From positions 24,270,630-24,334,629 of the forward strand of contig NC_051446.1 in NCBI RefSeq assembly GCF_001649575.2: a stretch of 64,000 bases of DNA, in the 5' to 3' direction. Position numbers and translations under genes: made by a program. Origin of the DNA: Kryptolebias marmoratus. Its lineage: Eukaryota > Chordata > Actinopteri > Cyprinodontiformes > Rivulidae. The notes under the pieces were generated by a model, which saw nothing but the letters and a program-made list of their open reading frames with translations, ran no database searches and had not been told where the DNA came from. Within the stretch, counting starts at the first letter, position 1; every line of letters starts with the position of its first letter. Shown here one piece after another: positions 35,801-47,800 of the stretch.

Positions 35801-38800
35801 ACCAAATAGATATTATATTTTATTATATTTTTTATTGAAAATGTACCTACAACAAGCATATTTTTTACATCTGAAAGGCTGCTTGCTGTTTTTACATTTT
35901 GAATTAAAAAATAAATCCTAATTTGAAAGAGTTATGACTGAACTGAGGTGTTTGGATAAATGTTGTTTTTTAAGCATAAAGATTTTTCACTGAGTTAAAC
36001 ACATATAAACATGTTAAAATAAAGACCCAGTAGTTCTTAAAGGAATGCTTATTATTTGTTATTATTTGTTTTTGAACTTAGAGTGTCTCATGATGACAGA
36101 ATTAAAGATGTTTTGGTCAAATCTTTAAAACAACTTTAAGTTGATGTCATGCGATATAAAAGCTGTTGGAGTTTGTATTGAGGATTACTTTTAGCTCCTA
36201 CAACATTAAATTTTAGCTCAATACTTCTTTTTTACTTTTCCAAGGTATGTTAGCTATGGTGGCCATCTTGAATTGAAATGACTCCAAACAGTTGTTTATG
36301 TACTTCCCTTCCAGTGATTACTTTCAGAGAGTTTTATTAAAGCCCGTTCAGTGGTTCATAGATATTTTTCTAACACTACAGACAAGCACGTGCACACAGC
36401 CAAAACCATTAATGCCCACCTTTTGCCTTTTAGCGGTAAGTGATAGTTAACATGTGAAATGCATGTTTTGCAAGTTTCAGATATTTATGTTTAATTTTTT
36501 TGACATGTTCATGTTCTCACATGATTTTCCATATATAATTATAAGTGAAAAACATGCACCTGTAACCCTGTATGACATCCTCTGTCTTTTATCTGTATAC
36601 CAAATGATCACACCAGTAACTACTGGACCTGATCATGAACTTCTGTGGTTCAGTCTAAAGGCAGCGTGAGGTCAGAGGTCAGAGGATCACCTGGTGCTTT
36701 TGGCTGCGACACAAAGAAACCTCATCTGTACAGAAGCGTGTCACACACTTGTTCTCAGGATGCAGACCTTCACAGACAGCCACATATTTCTGACAGCACG
36801 ATTACTGTGACTCAAGTTGTGCTTTCTCATAAACAAAATAAGCCTGAGAGAAAAGTATGCCCCCATCACCTCATTTTTTCTAACTGAAGGAGTGCCTGAG
36901 TCCAATGTTTATGTTAACAGTCTCGTGATTGCGTGATACTCCTCTTTTCAGCGAGGTGTGTGGTGGAATCCCATTGTTTTCTCTGGTTCATGTCTGTGGT
37001 TTTCCAGTGGACCCATCATACTTTCACATCATCCTCGTTTAGGCACCAAGAAAACCCCGAACCAAGCTGTAAACCCCCCCCCCCAGGCCAGGAGAGGCCT
37101 CATCCGAACGTGTCAGGGCACGCACCTCCCAGAACCCAGCCGTTTGCTGCTGCTCGTCTCGTCCCCCGCAGCAGATTCTCCCAGCTTTCTGCCTCTCTGG
37201 AGGTCTCTGCGCCTGCTTCTCCTTCAGTTCAGACACGTTGCTCGTGGCTTCCGAGAAGTGAGGCGAGGCAGGCGGGATCAGCGTGGTGCACATGTGGTCT
37301 ACATGCATGAGTCTGCGTGTGTATCTGTTTGCACAATGCACCTCATAAACCCTCGGGGTTAAGACTCTCATTAGCAGCTAGCCAAAAAGAAAGATCCCTT
37401 TCATCTCATCTGTCCTTATGGATCAAGTGAGGCGCATCCTTTACAAATGAAGACAAATAGGCTGGCAGGTCTACAGCATGGAGTTAAAACATGCTTTGTC
37501 CACCACAAAATGCAGTGCGGTTGGCTAATTGATTCCATCAGGAATCTTGAATTCACTAACTGAGCCAGCATCCTCAGAACGATGAGAACGACGTCCAGCT
37601 GACAGAAAATGCAACCTCTGATAAAATGCGGTGACATCTCAATTGATCAGGAGATTTTTTTGTGGAAAGCATCATCCACTCTGGTCCTTCCCACAAAACT
37701 AGAAATTAATGGGCAGCAACCAAAACTTTACAGACAGTGTAATTAGTCCTTAGTCACCCAGTCAGCAGACGGCATGAAGTCAGCAACACTTGAACTCAAC
37801 GAGGGTGGTAGGATTGGGACTGCCACATCAGCTAATGGGGCTTCCTTCGCTTGAGTAAACTCAAGACAAGAACATAAATGGAGATTGATGAGCGCTGTCA
37901 AATTACCAACTCTGCACAGCTTCAGTTAAGCTGTTACTGTGAATGTATTTATGTATTTTTCATGCAAACAGGCGGAGATAAATCTGTTGGTACTTTTACA
38001 GTTTATTGAAACAATGCTTCACTTTTTGAAAAAAGCAATTGCCTCATGTATATCTGCACGCTTTTAGTATATGATAGAGTAGACAAAAGAAATGATTTGT
38101 TGTTTATTTTACAAAGATAAGCCAAACTGAGATCCACAGATTTGTTGGTACCCTTAATCTTTGCATTATAGTCATGTTTCGAACACTTTCTGATCACACC
38201 ATCAGCAGCATGTTGAATCGTAATGGGCTCCATGGAAAAAGACCCAGGAGGGTTCTACCGTTAACAAAAACACAAAAATCCAGATTGGAATTCACCTAAA
38301 TGTATGCTGACCACCCCTAAAGTTTCTGGGATTAATGAGACAAAACAGGAGTTTTTATGGCTCCAGTCAGACCATTTCTGTTGTTTTTACTGTGGAAGGG
38401 GACCGACAGGTTCATCTGCATCTGTAGCTGTTTTGAAGCTTTTTTTTAATAGTTTACTGTACTGACAGACGTTCCAGCTGAAACATGAGAATCTTTTGTT
38501 GTGTATTTGTGTCAATTATGGCAGAAAGACAAGTGGCTCTGTATGGGATCATCATGTTTCATTAGACCAGCTGTAAAAGCAGAACAGTCTCATGTTTCAG
38601 TGTTTAAACTCTGATCCCCTGATGCAACAATGCTCACCTTAGATGAGAACCCCTGAGGGTTTTGCTATATGAAGAAGGAGCACCTGAGCTGTTAACCTGT
38701 CTGAGGAGGGATTATTTTGTTCTAACTTCAGTGATTTTTGCGTTGGACGTAACAATGTGCTGCCCTCGTTGGTCAGTCCGAACCTGCTGTGACTGAGTTG

Positions 38801-41800
38801 TGCCTTCTGGGAGTCACTTCGGTCATCCAGAGCGGCGCTTTGATCCGATCAGCACCGGTCGTTTCTCCGTCACCTTTCATGGCCTCCAGCACCACGTCGG
38901 CCATTGAGACTTTGAATGCCGCCAAGTGCCGGAGCGTCTGGTGGCATTTTCTTTGAGATCTTGTACCTGGTAAAGATTCAGAATGTCAAGTTTCTGCAGC
39001 AACGTGTTTTATAAACGCAAAAATTAGTGATCCCTGAAGGAATGCATGTCATCCGCCACCTTTCATGCCAGAGTTTTAAATTGAAATTCTTTTATATTTT
39101 AGCCGTTTTGGTCAAACTTTAAATAAAACGTTATTTAGGATCTCATGTGACATCACAGATGTTAGAATCAGGATGTTAAGGATGGCTTTCAGCTACAACC
39201 ACACCAAATTTTAGCATCCAACAGTTAAAACCTGTATCATGATTCATGAGATATTTTGGCAACAAACACACAGATACGGGCAACACATTATCACCCACCT
39301 TTCGCGTTTTCTCGGCCGGCGATTATTTACAAGAAAGTTTTGACATTCCCTTATTTGATCTTGTCGAGTTCTGTTTGAGCATGTTAAAACGCAGAGGTGG
39401 CAAACATGTTTTTCTGTCTCTCCTATTTTGAAAAATTCAAAGCAATTAAAATTAATTACCTGAATGAATCTATAATAGTTTCTGGCATCCTCTTCCCTAT
39501 TTTATACAGTGATTATTCCGTGTTAAGGCACATCTGCACCCGCCTGCTGGTATGGCTCAGAGCAGCAACCTGGCAGTTCTATTACCGGTGAAGTCGGCAG
39601 CACACATGATTGTTGTTGCAACATCAGCTCCAGCAGAAAATCACAAATTAACGATGGAGCAGTAGGGGCAGGTGTCTTGGTTTAGCCCTAACGACACGAG
39701 GGGGCTTTTCTCTAACTAAAACAGACACGTTTTTGTGTTTCATCTGTTGGATCAACAGATCTGTCCGTGCTAACAGGTTGGGAATCTTTGAAAAGTCAGC
39801 TTGTATCGCTGTGCTGGCGTGCCTCCCCCTCCTGGTGGAACAAAGGAGAAAAATAAACAGAAACCTTTTGAATAAACTTCATTAAGCGGATGTGAATCAC
39901 AGGGCTGCTCTTCCAGTTTGTCATCGTTCAGTCACCACATGCACTGTTGTTGAAATGCTGTGAAAACACAGGAAGCAGGACAAAACTTTGCCCTAAACAT
40001 ACGAAACTGGCAAGATGTGGATTTAAGCACTATAGAAGTATTTATGTTTACCTGGGTTTTTTTTTTAGTTTTTGCACTTTGGTTTGGTTCTATACCAGCA
40101 GAAGATGGACTTCACTCAGGAACTCATCTCAGCTTCAAGGCATTTATTTTTCCATAAACTGTTACAGAAAAACACATAAATGTTGGTGGTGGTTTAGTTT
40201 GTAGTTAAAACACAACACGCCACCACTGGACTCTAGAGCAGTGGAGACGTGTCCTCTGGAGGGACGAGTCTGGGTTCGGCTGCTTCCAGGAGAACCGTTC
40301 TTGTCTTGACTGCATTATGCCAAGTGTAGAGTTTGGTAGAGGGAGAATTATGGTGTGGGGTTGGACAATTTCATGGCAACAGTTTGGGGATGGCCCCTTC
40401 CTGTTCCAACATGACTGCAAACCAGAGCACAAAGCAAGGTCCATAAAGACATGGATGTGGCCTGCACCTCGACCCGACAGAACACCTTTGGGATGAATTA
40501 GAGCCGAGACTGAGAGCCCTCTGTCTGAAGAATGGTCCAAAGCTCCCAAAAATTCTCCTAAACCTGTGGGAAGCTTTAAGAGAAGAGCTGAAGCTGTTAT
40601 AGAAGCAGAGTGGGCCAACATCAGAATAAACCCTCTGGATTAATTCTTTAGGCAATATAGTGTAGGTGCTATGACTTTTGTTTTTTTGGGGGTTTTTTTG
40701 TAACTTTTATGTTTTTCAAAATATGTAATATACCAAAGCTCTGGTGCCACATTAAGGGACTTTCCTCCCAAAAATGGATGTATGCAGGATTTGATCGTTT
40801 CATCAATGCCTCTGTCTGTAACATCTCAACCAATCAGACTTCATAAAACAAACTGAAGATACAACAGAAAATAAACCTGGCCTGTTATGTTTTAATGTCT
40901 TCTTTTTTTTTTTTTTACACATGGGCACAGATATGACACGTGCTTGTTAAGTGACATTTTACCTAACATGCACGTTGGGATGTATTTTATTTCCAGGCCT
41001 AAAGAAACATCTGTATATTTGTCATTTATAATCTGATCATCCAAAATACAAGCTAATATCAAGCCAGATCAATGCTTACATGTCATAGAGATGCACATTA
41101 CTCTTGTAGCTTTTGTTTCACAAAAAAGAATAAACACGAGGAAGTAAAATTAAACTTTGTAGTAATGTCAAGAATGGTCTTTGTAGTTTTAAAGGTAAAA
41201 TTCTGCCAGCCACAGCTGCTGATATCTTACAGTAAATTTATTTTTTTTATATAAAATACAGTGATATGTATCTCACCTGATGACGCCTCCCCTCTCTCTG
41301 TGACACAGGTCCCTGGCCCTGGGGCAGCAGTACTCGTCTCTGGGCTCCCAACCCATCCTGTGCGGCTCCATCCCAGGCCTGGTGCCCAAGCAGCTTAGAT
41401 TCTGTCGCAACTACATTGAGATTATGCCCAGTGTTGCTGAGGGCGTCAAACTGGGAATCCAAGAATGCCAGCACCAGTTCAGGGGCCGCAGATGGAACTG
41501 CACCACCATCAAGGACAACCTGGCCATCTTTGGACCAGTGCTAGATAAAGGTAGATTTTTAGGCTTCGTTCTACAATAAATCAAGGTCGTTAACTTGTTC
41601 TGCAAATCAACCAGGACCTATGGTTCTTCTGGTCTAATAATGATTACAGAGTAAATCTGAGCGAAGACCATGATTATCCAGAGAAAGAACTATTAATTAG
41701 ATCAACGGTTCCCCAAATCTTCAGCTTCTGACCCACAAATAAACAGCAGCAGAGACAGCTCTAATCTCAAAATCCTCATTGCAGTTTTATAAATCTTTAA

Positions 41801-44800
41801 ACCGTTGTCAATTTCACAATAAATGGTAATTTACAAACAGTTTTATGATTATTTGTAAGCACAGTCGGCGGCGGCAGCAAACTGTAGCACTTCTAGTGCA
41901 GCCTGAGGCACGTCCTGCAGGAACATCAAAATATTTTTCCTGGAATAATCCTGTAATCAAAACTGAAAGGTTCCTAAAACAGCATTTGTGCGAACCAATA
42001 AGAGATTGGAGTTGTTTTAAGATGGCAGATGTTAACTGAACTGTTACTCAGACTAGCTGTTAGCTCGTCATGCCAGTCAGAAGTAAGCTGTTTTTGTTTT
42101 AAAGAGCTATTTATAACAGGTAAGATATTAATTTCCAGAGAATCTACACTCTCTCTTTAATGTAATATCTGCTTAAACTAGAAGGAAGGTTTTGAGAATG
42201 ACTTGTTTTAGGTGGTTGAAAGTCTTAACTTTTATCCATCTTTATCTTCGATGTGGTACTACCTTTGTCTTGTCCCTCTGTGTTTACACTAACTGACATA
42301 AAAGCAGGTCAGTCCAGGAAACCCATCAACCAAACCTGACAAGTAGAGCTGAAATACAGGAGACATGTAAGGCCGGGGTGTCCAACCCTGGTCCTCAGGG
42401 CCACTATCCTGCATGTTTTCTGTGTTTCTCTGCTCCAACACACCTGATTTGAATTAAAGGGTGATTAACAGGTTTCTGCAGAACACGAAGAGGTCATTTA
42501 ACCACTGAATCAGGTGTCGAGAGTGACTCAGGTGTCCTGCTTTAGGCCCTGCAGTCCTTGATCGGACAGGTGGAAGTCTCTCCGTGCTGTGACTGAACCT
42601 GCTAATTGGAAATGAATTAGCCCGCGTGTCAAAAGGAAGGAATCCAGGCAGAAACGGGCAGCAGGAGCATCCAAACTCACCCGGTCAAATAAAAGGGGGG
42701 GGAGAGGGGAAGCCAAATGAGATTACAGGCGACAGAAAAGGGCCGGGGGGCTCTGCTCAACCCCTACTGTGCATGAAGACCAGTCCGCTCCTCACACAGT
42801 CCAGCTCCCACGAACACCCCATTCACACGCCCTTTTGACTCTGTCATGAAAACAGGCTGAAAGGGGATCTCTCCCAGCCCAGCCTTTGGGATGAGGAGGC
42901 GAAGGAAGGAGCGAAGGAAATAAGGAAGGAAGGAAGGAGAGTGGATCTTTTTAGGAGTGATGAATGGAAAAGTTAGCGAAGTGAAGAGCGGCGACTGACG
43001 ACCAGCTCATCGCCACCTTCGGCTGCGTGTTGGTGGATGCCTGGAGGCATCAACGGTGGTGTATGGGATTTCAGCTCGGCGGCAGCGGGGGGGATGCCAG
43101 CTCTGGGCAGAGGGGTGGGGGGTGCTACTGGCTGGGCTCTTTGTGTGGATAATACAGTGTGACACAAGGGAAACAAAGGCGGATTGATGGACCCAGCAGG
43201 TAGCAGGAGCAGCTCCAGCCTTGGTTAAGAGCCACGGTTCCAGGAGCCCGGAGCTCACAGGGGCCTGTTTCTGGAGGGTCTGACTGGGGCTCAGGTTACA
43301 CGTGAAACCTTAAAGATTTTAAAAACGTCACACATTCACACAGTAAAACTGGGACCAAGACCGTAAAAGACCGCTGTAGTTTCCCTGCCAGGTCACTAGC
43401 TGGCGCAGTGACTTTTATGCACACAGACACTTCAGATGCATTCAAAGCAGCGAATACACAAACGAAATAAAATGTGTCTCAGCTGAAGACGGTGGAGCAA
43501 AGATATATTTTATGTCAGAAGCTCTGATAAACTGAAAAAAGTGAGCAGCACAAACAGTTCTCTGCTCCCCGCCGTCGTTACTGACTCATCATGATGCATA
43601 ACATAATCTTCAAGGTTTGACCAGGTGGTGGACCGAAGGAATGTTTAATTCTAGTTTGTTCTTATAGTACTGTCATTTGTTCCTAAAATGTTGTGTATTT
43701 TGGTCTTTAGTCCATCACAGGAGCCACACATACAAACACTTCATGTCAATTTATATTCTCTAATTAAACCAATCATCCGTTCTTTCAGACTGTATGTGGA
43801 GGAAACCCACTCATGCATGGAGAGAACGTGCAAACATCACACAGATTTGTTCTTTCTGTTGTGAAACAGTAACACTGCACAGACCCAACCTTTCCTTTAA
43901 CATTTAAATAAAACTTTGCTCACTTGGGGGTGAGCAGAGGTGAACTTCTGTGGCCTTTAAAAGGTTCTGATTGGGTTTGAAGAGACTCTCTGGCTCTGGT
44001 TTGTTCAGGAATCTTTAGTTTTAGATGTTATCGGATCCGCAAGATGCGAGTTTATTCTGTTTATTTAGTCCGATCACGTCGTATCCCACACAAAAAAAAA
44101 AATCCAGGCCACTCAAAGCTTCAGGACATATCTTCATACCTGTGTGTGTGTGTAATGGGTGAGACCCACTGTAAGTGTGCTGTGATTGTGAAACAATGGT
44201 GTCTGGTTACATAATAAGCTGTTGCCTTCAAAGGAGGCGTAACTCCATCCCTGAGATGGAGACAGAAACAGACCGACACGCTGCAGGATTTCACCGGAGG
44301 GCTTTGAGGCCCCGAACAGGGTGACGGCATTCCTGAAACAGTATCCAGATGCAGAGCAGCACAGCTCGGGGACGACAGGAGGTCACTGAGATCCCACTGC
44401 AGGGGTTCTTCCTCACTAAGTCACGGGATAAACAACATACCGGGAGGCTTCGTTCACATGGAAACGATGTTTTAGGAGTCCCTAAATGATATTTCTCAAA
44501 ACGTCTCCCTTGTCTTTTTATGTGGACAACCAAAAATAGTCCAAACTTTATAGAGTTCTGTATCTATATGAGCACTTTTATAACTCAAACCCTGAGCCTC
44601 AGATTGGAGAACAATCACCCGACCCACCGGGCCGATGGACTCTCCTCTCATCCAACCTACAAACCCAAATTATCTGCCATTGTCACATTGATGGAAACCT
44701 TTGAAGACACGGTTCCATGTATATGAGGATATTTATAAAAAAAGATTGCTTTTTTGGGGAAAAAACCTGTTCCTGTGTGGACAAAGCCTTCATGTTGTTC

Positions 44801-47800
44801 TGCAGGGTTCTTATTTTTCCCATTGGCGAATACCTGCACCTAAATATGTCTTTTCAAAGATGAAATGTTGTGTTAAAAGGTTATCGCCTGGAAGGATTCT
44901 TTTCAGTGCATCTGTCTGGATGTTGGCAGCAGTAAAAGATCATTTCTGTCCATGTTTTGCACCAGATTGACACACTCCCCTCTCTGTCTCCCCCGCCTGT
45001 CTCCTTCAGCAACAAGAGAGTCAGCGTTCGTCCACGCCATAGCTTCCGCAGGCGTTGCGTTTGCAGTGACCCGCTCCTGCGCCGAGGGGACATCCACCAT
45101 GTGCGGCTGCGACTCCCACCACAAGGGGCCCCCCGGGGAGGGCTGGAAGTGGGGGGGCTGCAGTGAGGACGCAGAGTTCGGGGTCCTGGTGTCCAGGGAG
45201 TTCGCAGACGCCAGAGAGAACCGTCCGGACGCTCGCTCAGCGATGAACAGGCACAACAACGAGGCAGGGCGCTCGGTAAATACTGCAGAGGTTTTATCTC
45301 TCCCATCCTTCATGTTGCTGACTCTGCATGTTTATTTTGTCTATTAGCAAAATATTTCATGAATCACTGGTTTCCAAAATGTCTTGAAATGTTCTGAATG
45401 TTCTCAAAGGGCCTCGCTCTTTTAAAGATGCTAAAAAAAAAAAGTCAAAACTAATTTTTTTTCTCAAAACAGTTCAAGTCATCGTGTGTCTGGAATCTGC
45501 CTCTATTCAGTTTCACATTCAGAGAAACGTGAGACAATACTGGGAGCGTTTGGCGACCTGTGAAACCAAACTGTGACTGATCGGAGACAAAAAAAAGGAG
45601 AATAAACTGAGATCAAATTGAGACAGTTTTAACTAAAGATTTACGTACGTAAACAGGTCCTAAGTACCAATCCAGTGAGATTCCAACTGTAAATATGCAT
45701 ATTTTCTCACTATAATCACAGAGGCAGTTGCATTACGCCAGATTTAACTAGTGGATTATTTCCACCTGCAGACCTTCAGGCAGGTAAAAACCTGACAGAC
45801 CAAAATAAAACACAATCAATAATATGAGCATGAAAAAAAACTGTGCATGAATATAAATACAAATCACCGAGTTGTCTCAGTTATACATTACAGTTGTGTA
45901 GTTGTAATATTATTGTTTTTCATCTACTGTATGTGCTTTATTATCTTAGCCACTAATATCTTAATTGACTGTTGGAAAAAATCTGATTGTCAGCTCTATT
46001 ATCAACTCGTGGTTTAAATCTGCAGTTTGTAACATTATTTTATGTACATTATGACTGCAGTGATGATAAATATTTAATGTATTGTGCAGCAAGATTAAAG
46101 GAAATATAGATTGACTTTCAATAAAGGGTAAAAGACCATAAAACAGGCGACGGTTTGCCTGATTTATCCGGTAAATGCTGCTGTTTGGGATGACTAAATG
46201 TTCGTGTGACGGGCAGGGATTTGGTGCTCGACTTGTCTGAGTTTCCATCTGAAAATGAGAGCTCTTCACTTTGAATGACTGGTTAATTACTCATCTAAAC
46301 AACACCCCCACCCTTCATGCTTTGCATCCCAATGAAAAAAAAAAAAAAAATCCCCAACAGTCAAATAACCTGAGTGAGCTGAGGGGGAAAAGAGGGGAAT
46401 CAGCTCCGACTGCTGTCAGCGCTGCGGGGGGGTGGAGGAGCAAACAGAGGGACCACACGGCAACAAGACGACTCTTTGATCCGTCTGAGGGGCCGCAGCC
46501 GCTAACAACGATGTTCACCTCCAGTAATCTCCACCTGCACGTCTCACGCTTCAGTATTTATCCCCCGGGGCTCGGGACTTTATCTGAGCATGACAAGCTC
46601 ACATTGTGATGTCACTGGCCTCTCCCACCTGCCTTCCTCCCCAGCTGGGGGAAATTCTGCTGCTAAATACATCTGACGAAATATAGCACAACAAACTCCC
46701 CCTGAGGGAGTAAACTCATGATGTGTGCTCCACAGCTGCACCAAACTTCATCAACCTGCAGCTTCTCAGCACAAGCTCAGATCTGCGTCACCTGGAAACT
46801 TCTGACCCAAAGGTTGCAGCAGATACTGAACGAACAGAGTCAGATCAGGGATTTAAAGTTAACATCTAAAACCTGCCTGCTGAGTCAGCATTCACACTAC
46901 GGCTGTCCTGTTTTCTATTTTTTTTGTAATCCTCTGCATACTTTGTGCTACTTAGGCCATTCATCTATCGAAACGTTCAGCTCATTCAAGAGATGACTTT
47001 TGGGTTTTGTAAGTTTTATACTTCTCAAATTATTTATCTCCATTTTTAAATATTTTCCCCACAGAAATACACTGAGATCTCTTCAGTCCCTTGAAAAATA
47101 TTCCTTTGTTTCACTCTATGCTACTTTTAGCTACCAAAGAACGGAGGATGAATTATTACTTTCCTCTTCTTGTGAAGGCAGAAGCACAGCAGACTCTTCT
47201 CTTTTTTACCCTCTCCACTCGCTCAGGAAACTAAAACCATCTTATGAATAGAAATGATGGAGTTGTAGCCGCTTTGGTCAAACCTTGAAAATAACTTCAT
47301 ACACAATCGCATGCAATATCACGAGATGTCCCTCTCAGAATATGTGTTGTGAATGAATCTCAGCTACTACCACATCAAATTTTAGTTTAATATCTGTAAA
47401 ATTAGCAGTGTTACAGCCATGTTTGTGTTAACTCACGTCAGTGGTGTCCAGTCCTGGTCCTGGAGGACCTCCATCCTGCAGGTTTTAGATGTTTTCTCTG
47501 CTCCTCAGCAGAAGCCTGTCAATCATCATCATTCAGATCAGGTGAGTCAGAGCAGAGAAACATCTAAACCCTGCAGGATGGTGACCCTCCAGGACCAGGA
47601 CCAGGACCAGGACACCACTGCTTTATGTGGATTAGCTGTGGAGACATCGTGGATTGGATTCACTTTAAAGGTTGTGCGTTTGCAGGTGTGCATCTAATGA
47701 ATAATTTGAGATTTTTATTGCAATCTGTCCAGTGGCTCGTGATATTTTGGTAACAGAGAGACAGGAACACACGCTTTAATTCACAGATGTCAGGCCGCTC

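Noticed and set aside
40205..40655. 138- and 94-codon minus-strand ORFs
   Set aside because: Antisense to a Tc1-like transposase remnant whose plus-strand reading carries the recognisable motifs.
44881..45313. Antisense ORFs of 136-141 codons over wnt3 exon 3
   Set aside because: Shadows of the exon; no domain, no splice support.
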